Assembly (NCBI GenBank): GCA_011800155.1
Contig: CM022374.1
Location: 1,674,001 to 1,738,000, forward strand
Reading direction: 5' to 3'
From: Flammulina velutipes
Taxonomy: Eukaryota; Basidiomycota; Agaricomycetes; Agaricales; Physalacriaceae
DNA: 64,000 nt
Made by a program: the position numbers and the translations under genes. Shown piece by piece: positions 23,196-35,246 of this stretch. Numbering within the stretch: the stretch's first letter is position 1; every line of letters starts with the position of its first letter. The notes beneath the pieces were generated by a model. The model saw nothing but the letters and a program-made list of their open reading frames with translations. It had not been told where the DNA came from and made no database searches.

Positions 23196-25942
23196 ATGTC
23201 ATTTCTTGCCAGCATGTCCCAAGGAGACAACTTTAGACATCGGCCTTACACAGGTCCAGCAGTGAACGAAACGCCTCGGAAGTATCACAGAATACACGAG
23301 AGTAGTGCTCATACTCAAGGCCTTGTCGAAATGCGCAAAAATCTCGTCAAGGCGTCCACTAATCACTTGATCTCCTGCCCCACGGACGACTGGTTTGCCA
23401 CATACGCCAAGTATACCGATATCGCTGAATGGAACAACGGGGAATGGGATACTCTCGTGGATCGCATCCATGCCACCCTTCTGAAGCAAAAAGTCATCCG
23501 ATCTGATGGTTGGAAGTCTATCCGTGACATGACTGCGAAGCATGCCGACGAAGACACGACGTTCCAAGGTATCGGGAACATCGCTGAGGCCGTTCACGAG
23601 GCGGCAATTTCCCACAAACCGACGCTCCATCGTACAACGGTCGTCCAATGCTGCCCTCGCGAGAGGACCAACTCCGAAGTACCCGGATCATCCAACTTGC
23701 CAGATGCTCGCGCCACGCTCGCATTTCCTACGGGTCCACTTGACCCACCCACCGACCGTCGTCGTCGTTCGGACAGGATTGCCAAGAAAGCGCCCGCCAA
23801 CTACAAAGGGCCCAACAAGTTGGTCTCAGACTTGACCATTGACACTGCGATGACAGCCGAGTTCAAGCTCGACAAGAAGCCAGAGACGCGTGGGCAGGTG
23901 AGCACTGACGACTATGATATATTGACATACTCAAACCCTACTAGAACGAGGCTCAGATCTTAGGCGGTGCAAGCCACATCCTGTACAACGATCCTCGTCG
24001 CCGGTTTGTCTATGGCTTGACCATCGAACACAATATCATGCGCTTCTGGCATTTCTCTCGCTCGCATATCGCTATCACAGCAGGATTCGATTATCACAAG
24101 GTAACAAATTTATCCTTCAGAATGTTCAATCTAACATTGTACTTAGAATCCCAGACATTTTATCCGCTTCCTCTTGTTTATCCTCTTCGCCCCAACAGTA
24201 GCTCTTGGATTCGATCCCACTGTTCAACGGATTCGCGACGATAACAAGAAAATCGCATATCTGTATCAGGTCGGCGATGATTGGTACCAAACCGTCGGCA
24301 ATTCCCTCTCTGAACAAGCGTGTCTGCCTATTGTCACCAGAGCCACTCGTGTTTGGGAAGTCAGGAAGGTGCTAGGTGTCGACTCGGAAGGAAAGCGGCT
24401 CCTCGCTCCCAACGTCTGCGTTCTGAAGGACGTGTGGCTTTTCGACGATGTGAAAGGGGAAAGAGCCATACAGGACGCCATCTTTTCTAATTTACGAAAG
24501 ATAGACGAAGATGCACCGATTGGAACTTCGAGGGTCGCGGAAGAGGCGAGACCATACTTCATGACCATTCTGGAAGATGAGGCCGTACAGGTCAACGGAC
24601 AGGACGATATCACTCCTGGTCCCTGCCAAATACGGGATTCGATTCCTTTTACCAAGGCTGCTGCTAAGGAGGCCAGACCGGCTACGGTTGAAGGCGCTCA
24701 GCGGGAAAGCAATCCAGCTTGGGCTCGACACACACAGGCGACAAAGACAGAACAACCACTCCGCCACACCCCACGTATACATCGACGTACCATCTTCAAG
24801 GAACGCTGTGACACGATCTACGACCTACACGATTTCCGCGATCTTGTGCAAATGCTACAGCACGTAATACAAGGTATCTTTCTTATCTTTCTTTTACAGT
24901 GGGAGAGGCTTATGATTAATCTAGGACTGTGGTACATGCGCCTGGCTGGGTACGTTCACCGCGACATAAGTGGTGGTAACTGCATGTGGTATCGAACGAC
25001 GGGCCAAGGAAAGATATCTGACTTGGAATTTGCCAAATCATATGCCCAAATAGCCTGCCACGATTTTCGCACTGTGAGTTTCGGGTCTCATCGTCGACTA
25101 CCTCATGCTGATTCCTTCCTTCCTTATAGGGTACGCCACAGTTCGTGGCAGTCGAAGTCCAAGCGAAAAAGTTTCTGCTACGACCCGTGAACAAGTTATC
25201 TGCTGCCTGGGCTGCCGTGTACCTCGGCGCGCGCGCAGCAAACGAAGTCACATTGCCAATGCCGTTCACATTCAACTTTTTCCACGACTTGGAATCTGCC
25301 TTGTGGATATACGTCTGGTTTACGTTCCATCGCATGCCACTTGTTGATGTCGATGCACCACCACCAACGATCGAAGAACTCAAGAATCTCCCCCCCAAAC
25401 CTACAGCATTCAATCCAGACTCGAAGCCACGCACACTATACGACCAGATTCAGAATATCGAAAACATCGGGCGTGACTTGTTCGATTGTGACATCGACGG
25501 CTCGCCTGCACGCAGCAGTTTTGTGACGAAGGCCGAGGCAGGAGAGGTCGCGGAAATCCTGCGACCAATGTATGGACATTGCATGCATCTCACCAAGGGC
25601 ATCTTTTTTGTTCATAGCATTCTAGATGCATTCATATCGTTGGAGAAATCGGTGCCTGTCACTAATTTCACGGGTATCCCAACATGGGACGTCGACCTAT
25701 TCACATACGAGCCATATGGTCAGTTCCAACAACTGTTGCAGCAGGTTCTGGACGACATCAAGAAATCAGGCCAGGCTACGGTGACACCTATTCCCGGGCT
25801 ACAGGTGGTACCGACTGTCGCGGCGCCTCAGAGCATCGCGAAGCGCGGTCACGCGACTATCCAGAATGATGATGCCCCGCCTCCAGTACCAAACAAAAAA
25901 TCTCGCATCGTTAGGTCGAAAAGTACTGGAAAGCGCAAGTGA
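23196..25942 (+). CDS. FunK1 fungal-type protein kinase, copy A
   Basis: Five exons, 23196..23897, 23945..24100, 24147..24873, 24925..25073 and 25130..25942, give 848 aa with all phases consistent. The kinase core shows TRATRVWEVRKV, APNVCVLKDVWLFDD (likely ATP-contacting Lys), the conserved KERCDTIYDLHDFRDLVQML block, the catalytic loop GYVHRDISGGNCMWY and KISDLEFAK, where DLE replaces DFG as usual for FunK1 (Pfam Pkinase_fungal). A TGTPQFVAVEV motif and FFHDLESALWIYVWF follow. The C-tail is basic (KRGHATIQNDD, ending GKRK). FunK1 kinases are expanded in multicellular basidiomycetes; substrates are unknown. Copy A has about 54 N-terminal residues that B and C lack, plus an Arg-rich insert RRRRSDRIAKK. 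Confidence 0.93.
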
Positions 25943-26357
25943 TGTTTGAGGCTGGTGACTACTGTATTATAAAATTTTCTGTATTTATGAAGACACTCAG
26001 TCTAAGCTATCACTGAATGTCATCAGCAACACTGAATTCTCAACTCATGGATCTAGTGTGACGGTTTGCGCCACGTACATTCGGCATACCGGCATGGCCA
26101 TGCACGTGCAATGACAGACGTCAACGGTCACTGGTCAGAAATCTGTGTCCTTGTCCGTGTCCACTGTCCTGACTCCTCAGTCCGTTGTCTAATTTCAATG
26201 TGAGCCGTGCGCAGATACTGTAGCCCGTGAGTCTCTATCTTGCCATCCAAGCCACCGGTTTTCAACCTCAGCCTCACACAGGTCCAGCAGTCAACGTTTC
26301 AACGCTTCGCCTCGGAAAAGTCACAAAATACATGAGAGCAGTTCGTACTGTGTCTAA
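25943..26357. other. FunK1 A-B spacer, part of duplicated unit
   Basis: The 3' flank of A (about 25943-26080) matches the 3' flank of B (about 28892-29030). The part before B matches the part before C almost base for base. No separate gene is seen. Confidence 0.7.
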
Positions 26358-28891
26358 ATGTGCAAAATGGCCTGGGATAATCACTTAATCTCCTTCCCCA
26401 CGGACGACTGGTTCGCCACTTACGCGAAATATACCGACATCACTGAATGGAACAACGGGGAATGGGATACTCTCGTGGATCGCGTCCATGCTACCCTTTC
26501 CGAGGAAAAGGTTATCCAATCTGATGGTTGGAAGTCTATCCGTGACATGGCCGCAAAGCGTGCCGACGAAGACACGACGTTCCAAGGTATTGGGAGCATC
26601 GCTGAGGCAGTTCACGAAGCGGCCATTTCCCACAAATCCATGCTCTATCGCACGACGGTCGTCCAGTGCTGCCCTCGCGAGAGGACCAACTCCGAAGTAC
26701 CCGGATCATTCAACTTGCCAGATGCTCGCGCCACGCTTGCGTTTCCCGCCAAATACAATGAGCCCAATAAGTCAATCTCGGACTTGACTGCTGACACCGC
26801 CCTGACCGCCGAGTTCAAGCTCGACAAGAAACCAGAGACGCGTGGACAGGTGAATGTCCGGCAAGAGTATCACATCCATGTACTCATGTTTTTAGAACGA
26901 GGCTCAGATCTTAGGCGGCGCAAGCCATATCCTGTACAACGATCCTCGTCGCCGGTTTGTCTATGGCTTGACCATTGAACACAATCTCATGCGCTTCTGG
27001 CATTTTTCTCGCTCGCATATCGCTATCACAGCAGGATTCGATTATCACAAGGTAATAAATTTATTCTACAGAATATTCAATCTAATATTGTACTTAGAAT
27101 CCCAAACATTTCATCCGCTTCCTCTTGTTTATCCTCTTCGCCCCAATAGTAGCTCTTGGATTCGATCCCACTGTTCAACGGATTCACGACGATAACAAGA
27201 AAATTGCATATCTGTATCAGGTCGGCGGTGATTGGTACCAAACCGTCGGCAATTCCCTCTCTGAACAAGCGTGTTTGCCTATTGTCACCAGAGCCACTCG
27301 CGTTTGGGAAGTCAGGAAGTTGCTAGGTGTCGACCCGGAAGGAAAGCAGCTCCTCGCTCCCAACGTCTGTGTTCTGAAGGACGTGTGGCTTTTCGACGAT
27401 GTGAAAGGGGAAAGAGCCATTCAAGACGCCATGTTTTCCAACTTACGAAAGATAGACGAAGATGCGCCGATTGGAACTTCGAGGGTCGCGGAAGAGGCGA
27501 GACCATACTTCATGACCATTCTGGAAGATGAGGCCGTACAGGTCAACGGACAGGACGATATCACTCCAGGTCCAGCACAATCCCGGACTCATACTCAGTT
27601 TACCAAGGCTGCTGTCAAGGATGCCAGACTGGCCACCGTGGAAGGCTCTCAGCGGGAAAGCAACCCAGCCTGGGCTCGACACACACAGGCGACAAAGACT
27701 GAGCAGCCACTTCGTCATACCCCACGTATACATCGACGTACCATCTTCAAGGAACGCTGCGACACGATCTATGACCTCCATGATTTCCGCGATCTTGTGC
27801 AAATGCTACAGCACGTAATCCAAGGTATGTTTCTTTCTTTTTTCATCGGTAGGCGAAGCTTATGATTCCAGGATTGTGGTACATGCGTCTAGCTGGATAC
27901 GTCCACCGCGACATAAGTGGTGGTAACTGTATGTGGTATCGAACGGGAGGTCGGGGGAAGATATCAGACTTGGAGTTCGCCAAACCATACACTCAGATGG
28001 CTTGTCATGATCCTCGTACCGTGCGTTTAAGTCTCATCGTCGAATACCACATGCTGACTCCTTTCTTTCATATAGGGTACGCCGCAGTTCATGGCAGTTG
28101 AAACTCAAGAGAAATGTTTTCTACTACGACCCGACAACGAGCTCTCAGCTGAATGGGCTGCCGCATTCCTCGACGACAGTGCATCAGGCACGGTCAATAC
28201 CCCAATGCCTTTCACCGTCAATTTTTTCCATGATTTGGAATCTGCCTTGTGGATATATGTCTGGTTTGCATTCCATCGCATGCCACTTGCTGACGTCGAT
28301 GCACCACCACCAACGATTGAAGAACTGAAGAATCTCCCACCCGTTGCTACAACATACAATTCAGACTCGAAGCCGCTCACGTTGTACGACCAGATTCAGC
28401 TCATCGAAACAACTGGGCGCGAGTTGTTCGAATGCGGAATAGATGGCACGCCAAAGCGCACAAAGTTTGTGACGCACACCGAGTTCCTAGCGATCACGCA
28501 AATCCTGGGACCAATGTATGGACATTGCAAGCATCTCACAAAGGGCATCTTTTTTGTCCATCACATCAAAGCTGCATTGAAGTCGTTGGAGAAATCAGTT
28601 CCTGTCCCCAATTCCATGGGTATTCCAACATGGGACGTCGACCTATTCACATACGAACCATACGGTCAATTCCAACAGCTGTTGCAGCAGGTTCTGGAGG
28701 ACATCAAGAAATCAGGCCAGGCTATGGTGACACCTATCCCCGGGCTACAGGTGGTACCGACTGTCGCGGCGCCTCAGAGCATCGCGAAGCGCGGTCACGC
28801 GACTATCCAGAATGATGATGCCCCGCCTCCGTCCCCAATCAAAAAAGCTCGCATCGTTAGTAGGTCGAAAGGTACTAGAAAGCGCAAGTGA
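26358..28891 (+). CDS. FunK1 fungal-type protein kinase, copy B
   Basis: Five exons, 26358..26849, 26896..27051, 27098..27824, 27872..28020 and 28076..28891, give 779 aa. Catalytic loop HRDISGGN and SDLEFAK are intact, and the full FunK1 block order matches copy A, so it appears functional. The start is the ATG of MCKMAWDNHL; the sequence upstream that is homologous to A's N-terminal extension is out of frame here. It lacks about 20 residues present in A around the Arg-rich insert. The central linker (about 27570-27650) differs from A and C, while the last 250 nt of coding and the 3' flank are nearly identical to A. Confidence 0.92.
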
Positions 28892-29297
28892 TATTTGAGG
28901 CTGGTGACTATTGTGTTATGAAAATTTCTGTATTTATGAAGACACTTGATGTAAACTATCACTGAATGCCACGGCAACGCTGTATTCTCAATTCTTTGTC
29001 TAGCGCGGCGGTGTGCGCCACGTACACTCGGCATACCAGCATGAGCGTGCACGTGCAATGACAGACGTCAAACATCCGTGTCCACTGTCCTGACTCCTCA
29101 GTCCCGGTCCGTTGTCTAGTTTCAATGTGAGCCGTGTGTAGATACTGTAGCCCGTAAGTCTATACATTCTACATCTTGCCATCATGCAAGCAGCCGATTT
29201 TCAACCTTAGCCTCACACAGGTCCAGCAGTCAACGTTTCAACGCTTCGCCTCGGAAAAGTCACAAAATACCTAAGAGCTGATTCCAAATGTGCAAAA
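28892..29297. other. FunK1 B-C spacer, part of duplicated unit
   Basis: It repeats the A-B spacer with small indels, including the tcggcatacc block and the acgtgcaatgacagacgtc stretch. No separate gene is seen. Confidence 0.7.
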
Positions 29298-31794
29298 ATG
29301 GCCTGGGATAATCACTTAATCTCCTGCCCCACTGATGACTGGTTCGCCACATACGCCAAGTATACCGATATCGCTGAATGGAACAACGGGGAATGGGATA
29401 CTCTCGTGGATCGCGTCCATGCTACCCTTTCCGAGGAAAAGGTTATCCAATCTGATGGTTGGAAGTCTATCCGTGACATGGCCGCAAAGCGTGCCGACGA
29501 AGACACGACGTTCCAAGGTATTGGGAGCATCGCTGAGGCAGTTCACGAAGCGGCCATTTCCCACAAATCAACGCTCCATCGCACGACAGTCGTTCAATGC
29601 TGCCCTCGCGAGAGGACCAACTCCGAAGTACCCGGATCATCCAACTTGCCAGATGCTCGCGCCACGCTTGCGTTTCCCACGGGAGCCCCCGCCAAATACA
29701 ATGAGCCCAATAAGTCAATCTCGGACTTGACTGCTGACACCGCCATGACCGCTGAGTTCAAGCTCGACAAGAAAACAGAGACGCGTGGACAGGTGAATGT
29801 CCGGCAAGAGTATCACATCCATGTACTCATGTTTTTAGAACGAGGCTCGGATCTTAGGCGGCGCAAGCCATATCCTGTACAACGATCCCCGTCGGCGGTT
29901 TGTCTATGGCTTGACCATCGAACACAACATCATGCGCTTCTGGCATTTCTCTCGCTCGCATATCGCCGTTGCAGTAGGATTTGATTACCACAAGGTAGCA
30001 TCACAATCTGTTCCCCTCGTTTCCCATCTTACATTTTACCTAGGATCCTAAACGTTTCATCCACTTTCTCTTGTTTATCCTCTTCGCACCAACTGTTGCC
30101 CTTGGATTCGATCCCACGATTCAACGAATTCGCCTGGAGAACAAAAAAATTGCTTATCTCTACAAGGTTGGTGACTGTTGGTACCAAACCATTGGCAATC
30201 CCCTTGCAGAAGAAACCTGTTTGCCTATCGTCACCAGAGCCACTCGCGTCTGGCAAGTCAGGAAGGTGCTAGCTATCGACCAGGAAGGAGAGCGAGCCCT
30301 TGACCCCAATGTTTGCGTTCTGAAGGACGTCTGGCTTTTCGACGATGTCAAGGGGGAAAGAGCCATTCAAGATGCGATCTTTGCCAATCTGCGAAAGATA
30401 GATGAAGAGGCTGCGCCGGGGACGTCCAACGTCGCTGAAGAGGCGAGGCCATACTTTATGACGATCCTGGAAGATGAGGCCGTCCAGGTCAACGGACAGG
30501 ACGATATCACTCCCGGTCCCTGCCAAATACGGGATTCGATTCCTTTTATCAAGGCTGCTGCTAAGGAGGCCAGACCGGCTACGGTTGAAGGCGCTCAGCG
30601 GGAAAGCAACCCAGCTTGGGCTCGACACACACAGGCGACAAAGACAGAACAACCACTCCGCCACACCCCACGTATACATCGACGTACCATCTTCAAGGAA
30701 CGCTGTGACACGATCTACGACCTACACGATTTCCGCGATCTTGTGCAAATGCTACAGCACGTAATACAAGGTATGTTTCTTCTCTTTCTTTTACAGTGGG
30801 AGAGGCTTATGATTAATCTAGGACTGTGGTACATGCGCCTGGCTGGGTACGTTCACCGCGACATAAGTGGTGGTAACTGCATGTGGTATCGAACGACGGG
30901 CCAAGGAAAGATATCCGACTTGGAATATGCCAAACCATATGCCCAAATAGCTGATAATGATCCTCGCACTGTGAGTTTTGGTTTTATCATTATATGCATC
31001 GTGGCAAGCAATATTTATGGAATTCTTAGGGCACACCGCAATTCATGGCTGTCGAAGTTCAAGACGAAGACTATCTCCTGCGATCTGATCCTGATCCACG
31101 AGAACTTCGCGCCCACAGAAAGCAAAAGGTGTCGAAACCCGCCCCGATTCCTTTCTCTTTCAATTTTCTGCACGACTTGGAGTCTGTCCTCTGGATGTAT
31201 GTCTGGTTCACCTTTCATCGCATGCCACACACTGTCGTCGAAGCTCCGCCACCTACGATTGAAGAGCTGAAGAACCTCCCGCCCAATTCCGAAGTATCAC
31301 TGTCGGAGCCATTGTCGTCGTATGCTCAAATTCAGCTGATCGAGAAGACAGGGCGAGACCTGTTTGACTGTGGCAGCAACGGCTCGTCTACGCGGCAAAA
31401 GTTTGTGACCAACACCCAATCCATGACCATGATGGATATCTTGGAACCTATGTATAAGGACTGCATGCACCTCGTAGATGGGCTGGTTTTTGTGCACGAT
31501 TTGGTCCAAGCATTCAGGAGGTTAGAGAAGTCACCGCCTATCACCGACGCTGTAGGTGTCCCGAGGTGGGATATGGGCCAATTTACGCGCGAGCCATACG
31601 ACAAGTTCGTGGAAATTCTGCAACAGATTTTGGATGATATCGAAGAATCGGGCCAGGCTATGGTCAAACCCATTCCTGGACTACAGGCGGTGCCTACTCT
31701 TGCGGCTTCGAACGTGAAACGCGGGCATGCAACTCTTCAGAATGACCATGTTGCGCCTCAGAAGAAACGTCGCATCGCCAGGGTTAAAGCTTAA
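29298..31794 (+). CDS. FunK1 fungal-type protein kinase, copy C (mosaic)
   Basis: Five exons, 29298..29792, 29839..29994, 30044..30770, 30822..30970 and 31030..31794, give 763 aa. HRDISGGN and SDLEYAK are intact. The 5' part to about 29990 is nearly identical to copy B. About 30000-30460 is clearly diverged from both. About 30470-30965, including the intron, is nearly identical to copy A. From 30975 to the stop and beyond it is diverged again. The start is ATGGCCTGGGAT at 29298. The C-tail is shorter but still basic (KKRRIARVKA). Confidence 0.92.
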
Positions 31795-32129
31795 AGGTAC
31801 GTGCAGCTCGAAAGGATGAGGGAGATTTTATATTCATGTCAACTTCATAACTACTACTGCTTCTATTATGTTTTGTTGTTTTCATGAAGCCGCTCGAATT
31901 CAAATTATCGTCACATCTGTGTATGCTCCATTACCCATTCTCGTTTATAGTATAAAATGATCACATCCCCGAAATAACGAAGGACTCTGACAAGTATATT
32001 CTAGTGCGCATTCGTTGACTTTCTTCTCCGTTGTACCTTTCGCCCCAGTGTCGTACCAAGTGTGGCGCACGCCTTAGAACAACAAGAGCGGGCGATTGTG
32101 ATTCATCGAAGCGTCGAATTTCGAGAAAC
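31795..32129. other. 3' flank of FunK1-C, no gene seen
   Basis: The sequence is AT-rich. Faint similarity to the other FunK1 3' flanks remains (tcatgaag followed by a tatcgtca-like motif near 31885-31915). Confidence 0.4.
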
Positions 32130-32340
32130 CGTCGCTTGATGTACTGTAGATCTCCTCAACGCCTTCAATCACGTCGACGTGCTTGGCAACCATACATTTC
32201 CAGCCGGTTTTGCGCAAGACCTTTGTCTTGAGAAGGGTGGCGTGGAGATGACCCACAAGATTGTCCCATTCGCCGTGTTCCCGGTGTGTTTAGCATATGT
32301 TTCGAACCAATCGTCTGCGAGGCAGGAAAGCAAGCGATCG
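32130..32340 (-). pseudogene. Inverted, frameshifted FunK1 N-terminal fragment
   Basis: On the minus strand one frame reads SCLADDWFETYAKHTG and another reads GEWDNLVGHLHATLLKTK then VLRKTGWKCMVAKHVD. Both match adjoining parts of the FunK1-A N-terminus (DDWFATYAKYTD, GEWDTLVDRIHATLLKQK, VIRSDGWKSI). The two pieces lie in different frames and no kinase core follows, so it is a decayed fragment in opposite orientation to the array. Confidence 0.75.
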
Positions 32341-32641
32341 GCTGAGGACTGGAAGAGGCTTCGGTTGTTCTTTGGTATGCGTCAGTATGATGGTAGATGA
32401 AGGGTGTATATGAAGGCGGAAGGTGTATGTCCTGTGTTGAATTTGATGCCCTTCGTCATGGATACCATCGCAGGCGCAATGTCGAAGATGTGAAGCTTGA
32501 AGTTGAAGCTCGCGTCATCATCGTCTCCCCCAGATGAACCAATAAATCTGCCTAACATACACATCAGTAACGCCACACCACCCCACCCTCTACATAAATG
32601 ATGTTAAAATAAACATTAAATGAATGTATATAGCAACCCCC

Positions 32642-34267
32642 TCATATATCCTGCTTATTCGCAGCGTAGAGATCCACCGCTGAGGTTTTGGACACTTCCA
32701 GTGGCTCTTGCTTCCTCGAAGGCCAGACGTTGACATTATTGGACGAGACCAATTCTACGTTCGAGGTCAACGCAAAGTAGGCGTTATGCTGGAAAAAGCG
32801 ACTAACCTATGTCATCCTGATCATGGGTGGTAAATTGCTGTCTTGCAACTTGTACCTCCAGGGTATTCGTTTGGAATCTACTGCCACCAGCACCGCTGGC
32901 GCTTCTAGAATTCTCTGTGCTGTCTTCCAAGACGTGGATGCCTGTCACGAGTATGTCAGAGTCTGGGGGAGCAAAAGGGAGAGAGAGAACGCACCAGTTT
33001 CGTGAGCAACCTTGATGATTAGGTTGGACATGGCCATTTCAATGTTGAGCTTGACGATGTAAGCCACAGGATGCTAGAATGGCGACATTAATATGGTTAG
33101 CGCGACTTGATGTAAGGGTCAACTCACAATCTGCATGTACACAAAGTCATTTTTGAGAGACATCATGCCTGTCGCCCCCATCAGACCCAATCCATTACTA
33201 TCTGCGTGAGAGCGCACCGATGATGAACACATCCATTGATAGGGATACAAAGACGATCCTGGTATTGAAGCGAACCAGAGGCGCGTACTTCTTCATCTAG
33301 GGAGCCCCGTTAGCATACTTGGCAGGTCATCGGGTGGTGATGCGCACTCCACCGTGTACAACCAGTCGCTGTTTTACAGTGTAAATGAAATACCTGATTG
33401 GAAGGTCAGTAAGGGTACGCAAGTTGGTCCCGTGGGGGCATACCAGTTGAGGGCACCATCAATGAGGAGATATAAGCATTTCTGTTGCGCCGAAATGAGT
33501 GCTGATCCAGAAATTATAGAAATTGAGGGCGTACCTCTGTACGATCCCACCATACATTGATTTCGTGAAATTTGTGGTGGATTTGCAGTTTTGCGGGTAT
33601 CCAGATGCAGTACACGGATAGGTTAATCGCCAAAATGGTACCTGCGACACCATACCGAAGCAAGTTCTAGTGCCATTGAGCTAGGGTAGCAAAAGAAGAT
33701 GCGAAAAAAACTCACGCGTTTACGCTCGCTAGAGATGATGATACACAGTCGATTGACAATAATTTGGAGGAGGAGTTGCACCTGAAGCGCCCAGATCCTA
33801 AATTTCCAAGGGTTGAGCCTCCATCTGACTGCCAGGTGATGCGATTTGACATACGTGACTATGAAAAAGAAGAACCAGAAGGACGGTGGTACTTGTTTCG
33901 CCAGGTATAGCCAACAAATGATGGCGTAGATCAAGCAACTATGCAAAAGTGTGAGTAGGCGCAAGACGTGCCGCCGAATGGTTGTTAGGGCTTACACGCT
34001 GAGCTCCCCCCAGATAAGGACAACATAGACGTTCGTCCGACGTGCGCGCCGGGTCTCACGAATGGCGTGGCACAAGGCAAAGTATCCAAATCCTAGCGTC
34101 CATCCAAATGCAATGGACGCGACTAGTGCGAATAAAGGTTAAGTATACACCGGTGAGGTGGAATAATAGGCATGCATACGGTTCATGTCCCCGCGAGTGA
34201 CCTCGAGCTCTTGGAAAGGCTTCTCCGTTGGCCAGTACATCATCGGCAGAGTTGGTTGAACCGACAT
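32642..34267 (-). CDS. Seven-transmembrane fungal membrane protein
   Basis: This multi-exon gene has ATG 34267 and the stop at 32642..32644. The N-terminal 32 residues (MSVQPTLPMMYWPTEKPF and following) are hydrophilic. Hydrophobic segments follow in successive exons: SIAFGWTLGFGYFALCHA, a segment with DAIICWLYLAKQ, PSFWFFFFIVT, QVQLLLQIIVNRLCII, AGTILAINLSVYCIW, RIVFVSLSMDVFIIG and others, ending in AYIVKLNIEMAMSNLI. This is the layout of a common basidiomycete 7TM family of unknown function with a cytosolic tail. The final intron is 52 nt and gives a hydrophilic end (SAVDLYAANKQDI). It might be receptor-like, but I see no evidence for a ligand or G-protein coupling. Confidence 0.75.
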
Positions 34268-34684
34268 GTTGGGAGAAACGAAAGGGACAACATGCAGAGC
34301 GCAACCAATTTTGCATGCTGTGCCTTTTAAGGCCGTTATATGAAATAGCTGCTATAGTTGATGATGACGATGATGGCCCGACATACGGTGACAGAGCTAG
34401 TGACAGCCATTGACAGCCATATTGACAGGAGTGTAAGTGCAAGGGAGAGGTGTTGATGCAGGTATGGCGGGGAACGAGCGGAAACGTTGGACGGGGCTGA
34501 CTGCAAGTGGTATGAACAGGGAAGATTTAGGCAGTGACCAGACGCCTGTACAGCATGTTGAAGGAACGAAACAAGATACGATGATACGTAGCATCTAGAT
34601 ACTCTATTAAACGGCCTGGAACGTGGTGTGGCGGGAAAAGGCGGTCCGTGACTCTGTGACAGTGTAACTCTGTATTCTCCTACC
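34268..34684. promoter_or_regulatory. Divergent promoter region, 7TM gene / COX4
   Basis: 417 bp lie between the ATG codons of two divergent genes. No specific motif was identified. Confidence 0.5.
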
Positions 34685-35246
34685 ATGTTGTCCCGTGCAA
34701 GCGTCGTTGCCCGTCCCGTCGCGCGCGCTGCCGCTGCGTCACTGAAGCCCACCGTCGCCAGGGCGTTCTCAGCGTCGGCGCTGACAAAGTCTGGTCACGG
34801 CCCAGCGCCTCCCATCCTCGTCGGTCCCGGTATCAAGCCCGGCGAAGTCCCATCTGCCTACGACCAAACAACTGGTCTCGAGCGTCTCCAGCTCCTCGCA
34901 GAAATTGAAGGCTTCAACGTCTTTGACCAGGAGCCTCTCGACGCCAGCCGTGTTGGCACCAAAGCTGACCCCATTATCGTTACCGCCATCGTGAGCTACC
35001 AATTTTTCTGAATTTTATATTCATCCGTTAAAATTCGTTAGAACTCGGATATTCGTATCGTCGGATGCACTGGCTCCCCCGCCGACTCGCACGACGTTCA
35101 GTGGTTCAACGTACATGAAGGCAAGCAGCGTCGTTGCCACGAGTGTGGTTCAGGTATGTCTGTCAACCCCTTCGTTGTCTTGTACTCATTACCACACAGT
35201 ATACGCGCTTTCTGTTGACCGCCCGGAGACACACGTCCACCATTAG
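34685..35246 (+). CDS. COX4: Cytochrome c oxidase subunit 4 (COX5B family)
   Basis: Three exons, 34685..34990, 35042..35153 and 35200..35246, give 154 aa. The N-terminus is an Arg/Ala/Ser-rich mitochondrial presequence (LSRASVVARPVARAAAAS). The mature part includes GLERLQLLAEIEGFNVFD and the zinc-site region GCTGSPADSHDVQWF then RRCHECGSVYAL, diagnostic of fungal COX4 / mammalian COX5B. The subunit sits on the matrix side of complex IV and is nuclear-encoded and imported. Length is normal for the family. Confidence 0.95.

Larger units (their letters stand above)
23010..31794 (+). repeat. Tandem FunK1 gene array, three units of about 3 kb
   Basis: Each unit holds an upstream block (starting near 23030, 26060 and 29010) and a five-exon FunK1 gene. 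Exons 2, 3 and 4 have identical lengths (156, 727 and 149 nt) and all intron phases agree across the three copies. Flanking non-coding sequence is also shared, so these are segmental tandem duplicates, not retrocopies. Confidence 0.93.

Noticed and set aside
23010..31794. Transposon or LTR origin of the FunK1 repeats
   Set aside because: The repeats are full intron-containing genes with their own flanks in tandem; no terminal repeats, transposase or reverse transcriptase were seen.
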